This document shows, one piece after another, positions 57,087 through 64,000 of a stretch of 64,000 nt of DNA; the stretch's first letter is position 1; every line of letters starts with the position of its first letter. Both the position numbers and the translations under genes were made by a program. Source of the stretch: Geomicrobium sp. JCM 19039 (GTDB lineage: Bacteria; Bacillota; Bacilli; Bacillales; Marinococcaceae); the NCBI RefSeq assembly GCF_000698145.1, contig NZ_BAXB01000016.1, forward strand, positions 1 to 64,000. The letters are read 5' to 3'. The notes beneath the pieces were generated by a model. It ran no database searches. It had not been told where the DNA came from and worked only from the letters and a program-made list of their open reading frames with translations.

Positions 57087-57355
57087 ATGAATAAAAATTA
57101 GTATACGGTGCACTATCAAGTGTTTTTGCAGTCGGAATGTTAGCAGCATGTGGTGATGATGCAGAAGATCCAGCAGGCGATGACATGAACGGAGATGGCG
57201 GCGCACCTGAAGAACCAGGTGACGACGATATGGACGGCGACATGGATGATGACATGGGCGACGATGATATGGACGATATGGATGATACAGAAGACGATCT
57301 CGATTTAGATGAAGATATGGATGACGACATGGAAGATGACGACGACGATATGTAA
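57087..57355 (+). CDS. Asp/Met-rich lipoprotein, one frameshift
   Basis: Lipoprotein of 89 residues. ATG 57087 (TAGGAGG upstream) runs into TAG after four codons; adding one A to the A5 run (ATG AAT AAA AAA TTA) gives a signal peptide with lipobox LAAC (Cys22) and an open frame to 57355. The mature part is almost only Asp, Glu, Gly and Met, in repeated DDDM / DGDM units. It may bind cations or provide surface charge in saline medium (inference). Strong terminator follows. Confidence 0.75.
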
Positions 57356-57363
57356 TCATCTGT

Positions 57364-57407
57364 AAGAGAAAGAGCTGACCGATTTTAGGTCAGCTCTTTC
57401 TCTTTTT
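57364..57407 (+). terminator. Terminator after Asp-rich lipoprotein
   Basis: 17-bp stem AAGAGAAAGAGCTGACC / GGTCAGCTCTTTCTCTT, then TTTT. Confidence 0.93.
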
Positions 57408-57459
57408 AAAGAGAGTGGCGGCATGATATGATATGTCCGGATAGGAAGGGGATGACCTC

Positions 57460-58075
57460 GTGAAAAAAAAAGAAATGGTATGTTGTATGGAAAGGGCGTT
57501 CACCGGGCATCTATGAAACCTGGGCGGAATGTGAGAAGCAAGTGAAAGGGTATCAAGGGGCGAGGTATAAATCGTATCCGTCACTTCAAGAAGCAAAAGC
57601 AGAATACAAACAAGGGTATCAAAGTCCAAAATCTAGTGGACAGGTTAAACGCTCAACAACGACCACATCACCTATAGAAGAAAGTGTCAGTGTAGACGCA
57701 GGCACCCATGGGAATCCTGGACCTGTAGAATACCAAGGCGTATACACAAAAGATGGAAAGCTTCTGTTTAAGAAAGAAGCGTATCCGCTTGGCACAAACA
57801 ATATGGCTGAATTTCTTGCGATTGTGCATGCATTTAAATTTTTGCATAACAACAAAATGAATGTTCCGGTCTATACGGATTCACAAACGGCGATGGGGTG
57901 GGTGAAAGCGAAGAAAGCGAAAGCAACGCTCGTTCGAAATGAGAAGAGTGTTGCTATTTGGGACGACGTGCAGGAGGCGGAACAATGGTTGCGTGACCAT
58001 AATCCATCGTTTACGTTACTCAAATGGGATACAAAAGCCTGGGGTGAAATTAAAGCGGACTATGGTAGAAAGTAG
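57460..58075 (+). CDS. rnhA: Ribonuclease H1 (viroplasmin N-domain type), frameshift at start
   Basis: Cleaves RNA in RNA-DNA hybrids. About 204 residues: an N-terminal hybrid-binding domain (KWYVVWKGRSPGIYETW, SYPSLQEAKAEY), linker, then the catalytic domain with acidic residues in SVDAGTHGNPG, NNMAEFLAI, YTDSQTA and KADYGRK. It closely resembles the B. halodurans enzyme known from crystal structures. GTG 57460 with AAGGGG upstream begins the gene, but the A9 run right after it puts the rest out of frame (one A too many or two too few). Confidence 0.9.
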
Positions 58076-58144
58076 CCGTATGTTTGAGGAAACGTTTTGA
58101 TAGGGAATATAATGATAAGTCATTGAACGAGGAGGTTAAACAGC

Positions 58145-58699
58145 ATGAAAAAGCAAACGGCAACCTTTGCTGGTGGGTGTTTTTGGTGTATGGTAGGTCC
58201 ATTTCAAGCGGAAGATGGCGTGATGAGTGTCCGCTCGGGTTATACTGGAGGCCATACGAAAAATCCTACGTACAAGGAAGTTTGTTCGGATACAACCGGT
58301 CATGTAGAAGCGATTGAAATTGTATTTGATGAAGACGTGGTCAGTTACAAGCGTCTGTTGACTATTTTTTGGCAGAACATTGATCCTACAGACGGTGGTG
58401 GACAATTTAACGATCGTGGTGAATCGTATGAGACAGCTGTTTTCTACCATAATGAGGAACAGCAAACACTAGCGGAACAATCAAGAAAAGAGTTGCAAGA
58501 AACAGGTCCGTTTACAGGAGAGATTGTCACACCGATTCGTCCAGCAGCACCGTTTTATGATGCCGAAGAAGAGCATCAAGATTATCACTTGAAAAACCCT
58601 TTCCATTATCAATTGTACAAAAGAGGGTCTGGTAGGCAAGGTTTATCCAAAAGCATTGGGGGAATGAATGATGACGGATCGTCAAGAACAAAACCTTAA
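58145..58699 (+). CDS. msrA: Peptide methionine sulfoxide reductase MsrA
   Basis: Reduces methionine-S-sulfoxide in oxidised proteins. 184 residues. Catalytic GCFWC (Cys12, Cys15), [22 protein letters not shown] and the [13 protein letters not shown] loop are present. GAGGAGG precedes the ATG. Its 3' end overlaps the start of msrB by about 30 bp, so the two are translated together. Confidence 0.95.
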   Translation: MKKQTATFAGGCFWCMVGPFQAEDGVMSVRSGYTGGHTKNPTYKEVCSDTTGHVEAIEIVFDEDVVSYKRLLTIFWQNIDPTDGGGQFNDRGESYETAVFYHNEEQQTLAEQSRKELQETGPFTGEIVTPIRPAAPFYDAEEEHQDYHLKNPFHYQLYKRGSGRQGLSKSIGGMNDDGSSRTKP

Positions 58700-59111
58700 A
58701 GAAAAGCTTACGAAAATGCAGTATGAAGTGACTCAAAATGATGCGACTGAACCTCCGTTTCAAAATGAGTATTGGAATCATTTTGAAGAAGGGTTGTATG
58801 TGGATATCATATCTGGCAAGCCTTTGTTTACGTCTAAAGAGAAATTCGAGTCGAGCTGTGGCTGGCCAAGCTTTACGAAGCCGGTAGATGAAAAGGTTGT
58901 GGCTGAGAAGGTAGATACTTCTCATGGGATGAGAAGAACAGAAGTGAGAAGCCACGATGCAGATTCACACCTAGGCCATGTATTCCCCGATGGTCCGGGA
59001 CCAGAGGGGCTCCGTTATTGCATCAACTCAGCATCGATTCGCTTTATTCCTTATGATCAGTTGGATGAGTTTGGGTACGGAGAATATAAGAATAGGATCA
59101 AAGATAAGTAG
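58668..59111 (+). CDS. msrB: Peptide methionine-R-sulfoxide reductase MsrB
   Basis: Reduces methionine-R-sulfoxide, complementing MsrA. 147 residues. SSCGWPSF holds the resolving cysteine, [13 protein letters not shown] and [11 protein letters not shown] the catalytic cysteine. The zinc CxxC pairs of some MsrB proteins are absent, as in many Gram-positive forms. ATG 58668 or 58671, behind GGGGGA inside msrA. Confidence 0.95.
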   Translation: MMTDRQEQNLKEKLTKMQYEVTQNDATEPPFQNEYWNHFEEGLYVDIISGKPLFTSKEKFESSCGWPSFTKPVDEKVVAEKVDTSHGMRRTEVRSHDADSHLGHVFPDGPGPEGLRYCINSASIRFIPYDQLDEFGYGEYKNRIKDK

Positions 59112-59112
59112 A

Positions 59113-60020
59113 ATGAATGAACATTCCAGATTACTATCGCGAGAATACTTCTTGGACCATCCCAATGCGTATCGCGAGTATTATGAGTTGCCCGCTGATG
59201 TAGATCATGAAATTCAGCGGGTTTTGCTTAACGGTAAACAGATTGCCTTTCAATATTTCTTCCCAGAGAAGTGTGAACAGTTCGTTTTGTTTTTGCATGG
59301 GTTTATGGACCATATCGGCCTCAAGGTCCATTTTTTCATCGATTAGTTAACGAAAATATAGGAGTGCTCGCCATCGACTTCCCAGGACACGGCTTTCAGA
59401 AGGGGATCTTTATCATATTGATGATTTTAATCGGTATGAAGAAGTGTTAGAAGAAGGGTTGGCACAACTCATTCAAAGAGGATACGGTGACCCTATCGTT
59501 ATTGGCCATAGTACGGGTGGAGGCATTGCTTCGAATTATTTATGGAATGATGAGCGACGCTTTCGTATTAAGAAGTTAATCTTAGTTGCGCCATTGGCGC
59601 GCACGAAAGGTTGGTTTACAACGAAGGTGGGGAGTGTGTTTATCAATCTTTTTAGCGACGATGTTCACGGAAGTTTCGAACGAACTCAGGGGATGAAGGG
59701 TTTGTTGATAAGCAACGGACGGACCCTTTACAAGAAGATCGAATTCCTCTAGATTGGGTCAAAGCGCTGGTTGATTGGGAGAAATCTTTTCGAAAAGACA
59801 GCTCTCAGAAAGAGTCAACGCCAATTGCCATTTTTCAAGGCACAAAAGATGGACCGTGAGCTGGGAGTATAACTTGAAGTTCTATGACCGAAGGTTTGCC
59901 AATAAGAAGATCATCCTCATTGACGGTGGGGAGCATCAATTGCTTAATGAAACAGAAGCGATGAAACAGATGGTTTATTCATTAATCGTTCGAGAAATAA
60001 AAAATAAAAAGAGGCACTAA
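59113..60020 (+). CDS. Alpha/beta hydrolase, four frameshifts
   Basis: Hydrolase of the serine aminopeptidase S33/lysophospholipase-like group, about 303 residues after repair. Oxyanion LHGFMDH, IDFPGHGFSEG, nucleophile elbow VIGHSTGGGIA, acid in IFQGTKDGTVSW and histidine in DGGEHQLLNE. Four single-base losses: T near 59330, T near 59397, G near 59691, and one near 59853; each repair restores family sequence. ATG 59113 is 2 bp after msrB, so it may be the third gene of that unit. Substrate unknown. Confidence 0.82.
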
Positions 60021-60041
60021 TAATGGGCCTCTTCTTTTTTT
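60009..60041. terminator. Terminator between hydrolase and fbpB-like gene
   Basis: AAGAGGC / GCCTCTT hairpin with T-run on the plus strand. Confidence 0.75.
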
Positions 60042-60047
60042 GCATGA

Positions 60048-60206
60048 TTAAGCTTCTTTCTTTGAAAAGCTTCTTTTCTTTAAGCGGCGCAATTGACGAT
60101 CTTCAACACGTTGTTCAATTGCATTTAACATATCTCTATCTCTCTCAAGGTCTTGTTTATTCTGGTCTACAAGCTCTGAAAATGAAGTTCGGAATGGTCT
60201 GCGCAT
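60048..60206 (-). CDS. FbpB family small basic protein
   Basis: 52-residue basic protein, missed by length cut-offs. MRRPFRTSFSELVDQNKQ, a helical stretch with ERDRDMLNAIEQRVEDR, and a KK/RR-rich end fit the FbpB family, which in B. subtilis helps the FsrA small RNA in iron sparing. GGACGGAGA precedes ATG 60206. No Fur box was recognised upstream. Confidence 0.85.
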   Translation of the reverse strand: MRRPFRTSFSELVDQNKQDLERDRDMLNAIEQRVEDRQLRRLKKRSFSKKEA

Positions 60207-60371
60207 GGTTCTCCGTCCTTTTAATTAGTATATTCAAAGAAGAAGGTTTTTCCTTCTTGTAAGATTATTTTACCCTATTCTCTCTACTTTAAACATTGAT
60301 AAATTGTTACAATTTGAAGAAAATGCGATATGATGACAGAAGTTTGACGAAATAATCTTCAGACTTGAATG

Positions 60372-60400
60372 GTTTAAATCAAATTTTTGTAATGTATAAT
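60372..60400 (+). promoter_or_regulatory. Promoter of ytxH-like gene
   Basis: GTTTAA (60372-60377), 17 bp, TATAAT (60395-60400). Confidence 0.5.
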
Positions 60401-60432
60401 AGGAGTAATTCATTTAAATCGGAGGGATCATC

Positions 60433-60831
60433 TTGACAAAAAGCAAAAAGCAATGGACATTTTGGGTCATCATCGGAGGGATTTCAGCAGCATTGAGCTA
60501 TGTGCTGTTGAATAAGAATACGAGAGAAAAGACCGTCACCTATGTGAAGGAAGGTGCGCAGTTCGTTGACGAAACGAGTCGATTTGTAAAAGATAACCAA
60601 GAAGAAATTCGTACCCTTATTCGAGAAACGACCGATAAAGTGAATGCACTTGTAAACGTTGCAAGCGCAGACGTAGAAGAAATAGCCAAACACACCTCCC
60701 ATTTAAAAACGACTGCGACAGACTTTATTGATACAGCAAGAACGGCTGCGAATGAATTCAAACATCAAAAGCAAGTAGAAGAAACGCCACTTGATCTGCC
60801 TAAAGAAAATGGTGAGAAAAAGAATGTTTAA
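60433..60831 (+). CDS. YtxH domain protein
   Basis: 132 residues, TTG start behind GGAGGG. One N-terminal helix (residues 8-26, with GGISAALSYVLLNKNTREK), then a long amphipathic helical or coiled region rich in Thr, Glu and Lys. Resembles YtxH/gas-vesicle-like general stress proteins. Co-directional with the following aeRF1-type gene. Confidence 0.82.
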   Translation: MTKSKKQWTFWVIIGGISAALSYVLLNKNTREKTVTYVKEGAQFVDETSRFVKDNQEEIRTLIRETTDKVNALVNVASADVEEIAKHTSHLKTTATDFIDTARTAANEFKHQKQVEETPLDLPKENGEKKNV

Positions 60832-60885
60832 TGTCCTCTAGCTGCGGTAATACATACTATAATTGCAGCTAAGGAGGAGTTTCTT

Positions 60886-61684
60886 TTGGCACTAGCAGAA
60901 GAGATGAAACAACTAAAACAGGTAACGAATGATGAAGGTGTCCTAACGATTTATCTAAATACAGATTTTGCCAATCAAAACCAACACCGTGGTGAGTGGA
61001 AGATTCGCCTGAAAAACGGTAGCAAAAGGTTGGTAGAATATGCGGAGAAGAGTGAGGACAAAGAGCAAGTAAAGCAACTAAAGCGCCTATTAGATGAAGT
61101 CGAGACGTACATTCAAGATAAGCAAGCAGAAATGCAACGAAGCTTAGTCATCATCGCATCGGCTGACGCGTCTCTCTGGTCTGCCACATGCTTCAAGTTC
61201 CAGTAGAGAGCGCCTTTCATTGGGAACGTACGCCAGAGCTAACCCAACTGCACGAACTTTACAAAGAGTATCCGAAACTGGAGTCATCGTAACGCAAAAG
61301 CGGGACGTGTTACTCATTGATACGGCGTTAGGAGAAGTGCGTGATGAACTGAAGTTTCATTGGAACTTTGAGACTGATGATTGGGTTCAGCGTGATGCAG
61401 GGCATACGAGTGCGCCTGGCGGAGCGGATACGGCAGCGGATGAATTTGATCGTCGCTTTGAAGAGAATATGCAGCGCTGGTACAAGAAGTTAGCCCCGAT
61501 CTTAACGAAGGAGCTGAAATCTAGAGATTTGGATGATGCTTATTTTGTTGGATCAAAAGAAATGACAGATGAGCTTACACAGCATATTGATGACAGCAAA
61601 ATCCGTGGCAAAGTGCAGAAGAATCTAGGGTCGAAACCGACTCATGAAATCCTGAACACCGTGTACGGAGAGTCTTTACGATAA
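60886..61684 (+). CDS. Bacterial aeRF1/VLRF1-type release-factor-like protein, two frameshifts
   Basis: Protein of 266 residues after repair, TTG start behind AAGGAGG. It reads GVLTIYLNTDFANQNQHRGEW, LVIIASADASLWSAHMLQVPVE, then LHELYKEYPKTGVIVTQKRDVLLIDT and the acidic APGGADTAADEFDRRFEENMQRWY, which corresponds to the bacterial eRF1-related family thought to act on stalled ribosomes. One C is missing near 61183 and one A near 61276. Assignment from memory of the family pattern; function inferred. Confidence 0.75.
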
Positions 61685-61692
61685 TAAAGAGA

Positions 61693-61732
61693 GAGCAGCC
61701 GGGTCACGTATGATCCGGCTGCTCCTTTTTGT
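61693..61732. terminator. Terminator between convergent genes
   Basis: GAGCAGCCGG / CCGGCTGCTC stem followed by CTTTTTG; overlaps the 3' end of the MTHFS-like gene. Confidence 0.9.
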
Positions 61733-62438
61733 TTTTGAGTAATTGTTTTAGTTCCTGTAGCACGGGCATGTTCACATAGTCATCATCTGAGATCGAGCTC
61801 CACTCAATGCCTGACGGCTTGACTTGTTCAGTTAGGTGTAATGCTTTCTCTTCTGTGATGATCCAATCAACGGGCACATCAAACGTTTCGCTCGGCAGCG
61901 TATCATCAATGAGTTGTAAGTGATGAATCGTCGTCACGACTGGCACCGGTCTGTTGCCTAGCTCGCGAATGATTCCGTACTCACGATCAGCAAAACCAGC
62001 CCCTTTACCAATACGGTGCCCGTTATGATCAACAGCAACAGAACCCATAAGCATAAGGTCGATGTCAGGCAGTTGATGCAAAGGGATGATTTCACCATAT
62101 GCATTAATATGTTTCAAACTAGCCGCTTTTCGCTCATCGCCCGCTGGAACACTGCCTGGCCTGACGATGATAAAGCCGTCTTTTAGGCGAGGTGTGGGGA
62201 CGAGTAGCGTTTTTTGATCAGCGATGACTCTCGCTCGAATTGGAAGTTGTGGCGAATCAGGATTCACTTTCACGACGGTTGCTTTTTTATAAATATCTAG
62301 TTGGAATAGCTGCTCTGCCGCTCTTTCTGCCCCTTTAAAGTTCGGGATTCTCCCATGAAGGGGGAAAGGAAACCGACCAGACTTCGTGCGCGTCAGTTCC
62401 TCCCACACGTCTTCTCTAATCTGTTGTTTTTCTTTCAG
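61704..62438 (-). CDS. 5-formyltetrahydrofolate cyclo-ligase family protein
   Basis: About 244 residues of the MTHFS superfamily. KGAERAAEQLF, KKATVVKVNPDSPQLPIRARV, LMGSVAVDHNGHRIGKGAGFADREYG (phosphate and folate loop) are visible. It is longer than classical cyclo-ligase and resembles the paralogous COG0212 group, some members of which are linked to thiamine rather than folate. The best start is CTG 62438, six bases after GGAGGTG; GTG codons at 62447 and 62459 lie on or before that site. Overlaps yihY by 23 bp. Confidence 0.8.
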   Translation of the reverse strand: MKEKQQIREDVWEELTRTKSGRFPFPLHGRIPNFKGAERAAEQLFQLDIYKKATVVKVNPDSPQLPIRARVIADQKTLLVPTPRLKDGFIIVRPGSVPAGDERKAASLKHINAYGEIIPLHQLPDIDLMLMGSVAVDHNGHRIGKGAGFADREYGIIRELGNRPVPVVTTIHHLQLIDDTLPSETFDVPVDWIITEEKALHLTEQVKPSGIEWSSISDDDYVNMPVLQELKQLLKNKKEQPDHT

Positions 62439-63255
62439 CTTGCACACCTCCAGGCCCACCTTCGTGAAAATTCATACGGATGGCGTTTAACTGTGCACCG
62501 AGTAAGATCATAAGACCGGTTAAATAAAACCAAATCATAAGGCCAATAATGGTACCTAAGCTTCCGTAAATAATGCTGTAGTCATTCCACTGGTTATAAT
62601 AAGAAAATCCTAATGAAGCAGCTTGCCAGCCGACCGTTGCGAATAGCGCACCTGGCCAAGTGTCTCGCCAACTTATGCGTCTGCTCGGCACGATCGTATA
62701 CAAAATGATGAGAACAATACCGACAATGAGAATACCAATTGACCAACGAGCAAAGGACCAAACAGGTGCAATCCAACTTTCAAATCCTAATGTTGAAAAG
62801 ATAAATTCCCCAATGGGTTCACCGAATATAGGGAAAAGCAACGAGACAATCAATGCAATGAGCAAGGATAGAACGACGATAATACCAACAGCAACCATTC
62901 TTTTTAGAGAAGGGTGGGGAAGTTGATACGCTTTATTCACAGCCCGTATTACAGCGAAGGAGCCGAGCATCGTCAACCAGATTGTTGCTAGTGTACTAAT
63001 AGAAAGTGTGTTCGTCCGCTGTTGGTCCAATACATCACTAAGAGTAACTGCGATAAAAGAATACAGATTCTCAGGAATGTAAGGAGCGATAAATTGAAAC
63101 ACATCTTCTGTACTCACTGGAAAAAAACTAATCAAACTAAGGATGACGAGCAACAATGGAAAGAAGGCGAGAAGAAAATAGTACGCCATCTGCGCGGCAA
63201 CATCGAATAACCGTTGCTCCCAAGTCGTGCGGATCATCGTTTTAACAATTCCCAT
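62416..63255 (-). CDS. YihY/BrkB family membrane protein
   Basis: 279 residues, six helices. QMAYYFLLAFFPLLLVILSLISFFP, SKAVNKAY-like AVIRAVNKAYQ, the TIVPSRRISWRDTWPGALFATVGWQ and YGSLGTIIGLMIWFYLTGLMILLGAQLNA stretches define the family. Once misannotated as RNase BN; actual function unknown. AAGGAGG precedes ATG 63255. Coupled to the MTHFS-like gene. Confidence 0.92.
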   Translation of the reverse strand: MGIVKTMIRTTWEQRLFDVAAQMAYYFLLAFFPLLLVILSLISFFPVSTEDVFQFIAPYIPENLYSFIAVTLSDVLDQQRTNTLSISTLATIWLTMLGSFAVIRAVNKAYQLPHPSLKRMVAVGIIVVLSLLIALIVSLLFPIFGEPIGEFIFSTLGFESWIAPVWSFARWSIGILIVGIVLIILYTIVPSRRISWRDTWPGALFATVGWQAASLGFSYYNQWNDYSIIYGSLGTIIGLMIWFYLTGLMILLGAQLNAIRMNFHEGGPGGVQAERKTTD

Positions 63256-63322
63256 TCATGCCATGCCTCCTTAAGTGTTTTCATTATATGTAGTTTAGGC
63301 ATATTCTGGCAACGACAAACCC

Positions 63323-64000
63323 TTATGAACCTTTACCCCATTTGTTTCTAAGTAAATAGACGAGCGGAATGGACAATAACAAACATACCCCTACAACGAT
63401 GTAGCATCTTGAACAGCAAGTAACCCAGAGGAGATGATCGTTCCCGTTGGCAACGTGATGTGCCCTTCGAGCTTCAAAGAGCATGGATAAGAGCACGACA
63501 CTGATGACTTTCATCATTTGACGGCTTACGTTGTTGAGTGCGGTTCCGGCAGGAAGATGACTTGCCTGCAAAGCGTTAAGTCCTGCGGTAGTCACGGGAG
63601 TGTTTACGAACCCGTTTGCAAAGCCATGCAAGATGAGCAAAGCAATGAGAAAAGCTGGTTGTAAATCTCCCAACGAGTAAGCGATGCCGAAGGTGGCAAT
63701 ACAAATTAAAACGACTCCCGTCATGATGACAGGGTACGGCCCTTTTTTGTCGAGAATTCTGCCACCAATCGTCATTGAGATGCCCATGGATAGCGCTTGT
63801 GGAAAGAGAAGCAACCCAGCGTATAATGCAGACAAACCGTAAATATCTTGAATAAGAATCGGAATGAGCAAGAGTACAGAAAACATGGCGATCGTACTGT
63901 TTGCGAGCAGTAACAAACTGGAAGTAAAAATAAAGTTCTTTAAAACACGAATGTCGAGAAGCGGTTCATCGGTGCGGAGTTCATGAAGCACAAACCCAAT
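63323..64000 (-). CDS. DHA2-type MFS exporter, partial, probably frameshifted near C-terminus
   Basis: C-terminal half of a 14-helix exporter; the frame is open to the window edge. LRTDEPLLDIRVLKN, LLLFPQALSMGISMTIGGRILDKKGP and FANGFVNTPVTTAGLNAL match DHA2 pumps. Between about 63380 and 63450 the translated sequence (GNDHLLWVTCCSRC) is odd, while another frame reads LPTGTIISSGLLAVQDATSL; two compensating indels are likely. Third exporter of this kind in the window. Confidence 0.8.
   Translation of the reverse strand: MGFVLHELRTDEPLLDIRVLKNFIFTSSLLLLANSTIAMFSVLLLIPILIQDIYGLSALYAGLLLFPQALSMGISMTIGGRILDKKGPYPVIMTGVVLICIATFGIAYSLGDLQPAFLIALLILHGFANGFVNTPVTTAGLNALQASHLPAGTALNNVSRQMMKVISVVLLSMLFEARRAHHVANGNDHLLWVTCCSRCYIVVGVCLLLSIPLVYLLRNKWGKGS

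Noticed and set aside
57066..57359. His/Arg- and Ser-rich minus-strand frames opposite the acidic lipoprotein
   Set aside because: They are mirror readings of the Asp-coding repeats; signal peptide and ribosome binding site exist only on the plus strand.
60207..60300. Fur box before the FbpB-like gene
   Set aside because: No match to the GATAATGATTATCATTATC pattern; only a short AGAAGG / CCTTCT repeat is present.
1..64000. CRISPR arrays, tRNA or rRNA genes, prophage
   Set aside because: No regular 25-40 bp repeats with spacers, no cloverleaf sequences, no rRNA signatures and no phage structural genes were seen.

Overview
The window is chromosomal DNA of an endospore-forming Bacillota, most likely a halophilic or alkaliphilic Bacillaceae. 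Evidence: a CtsR-controlled clpE, a sigma-B type promoter, spore coat genes (CotF-like and CotY/CotZ-like), YtvI, FbpB- and YhfH-type small proteins, SdpR/SdpI, an RNase H of the Bacillus halodurans type, a complete ectoine uptake operon (ehuBCDA), and very acidic lipoproteins. No rRNA, tRNA, prophage, insertion sequence or CRISPR array was seen. The genus cannot be fixed without a database search.

Layout. 0-7.7 kb: EamA transporter with divergent GntR regulator, sdpR/sdpI-like pair, a PQQ-type sugar dehydrogenase lipoprotein, clpE, a DegV protein. 7.7-13 kb (minus strand): a TAXI-TRAP uptake system (binding protein, DUF1850 protein, fused permease) and ilvD. 13-17.5 kb: a methylcitrate-cycle operon (GntR regulator, prpC, prpD, prpB). 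17.5-19 kb: non-coding repeat island A. 19-29 kb: trhO, nitroreductase, a TetR regulator with two tandem DHA2 exporters, flavin reductase, and a threonine catabolic pair kbl-tdh. 29-37 kb: muramidase-like protein, YtkA-like lipoprotein, S9 peptidase, a stress protein with a sigma-B promoter, repeat island B, a YvrJ/DUF2922/DUF1659 cluster, rarD, LysE-type exporter, YqcI/YcgG protein, cupin. 37-46 kb: coat protein, a minus-strand operon cstA / small CC-ending protein / ArsA-type ATPase, cold shock protein, GNAT enzyme, ehuBCDA. 46-64 kb: thiM, repeat island C, CotY/Z protein, YhfH, aceA, a 3D-domain cell wall protein, ytvI, a ureohydrolase, lplJ, TspO-like protein, Asp-rich lipoprotein, RNase H, msrA-msrB, alpha/beta hydrolase, FbpB, YtxH, a bacterial aeRF1-type protein, an MTHFS-like protein, YihY, and a third DHA2 exporter cut by the window end.

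Physiology. The methylcitrate cycle, isocitrate lyase, threonine degradation, TRAP and CstA transporters point to heterotrophic growth on organic and amino acids; ectoine uptake, MsrA/MsrB, ClpE and the YflT-type protein point to osmotic, oxidative and protein stress.

Most important caution: at least 16 genes are broken by indels, and nearly every break is repaired by adding one base, usually inside a short homopolymer. This looks like uncorrected sequencing deletions rather than decay, so these genes are annotated as one CDS each with the break noted. The most unusual structure is a set of three gene-free islands (about 17.5-19, 32.2-33.3 and 46.7-47.5 kb) that share diverged repeat modules and carry clustered short motifs and hairpins.
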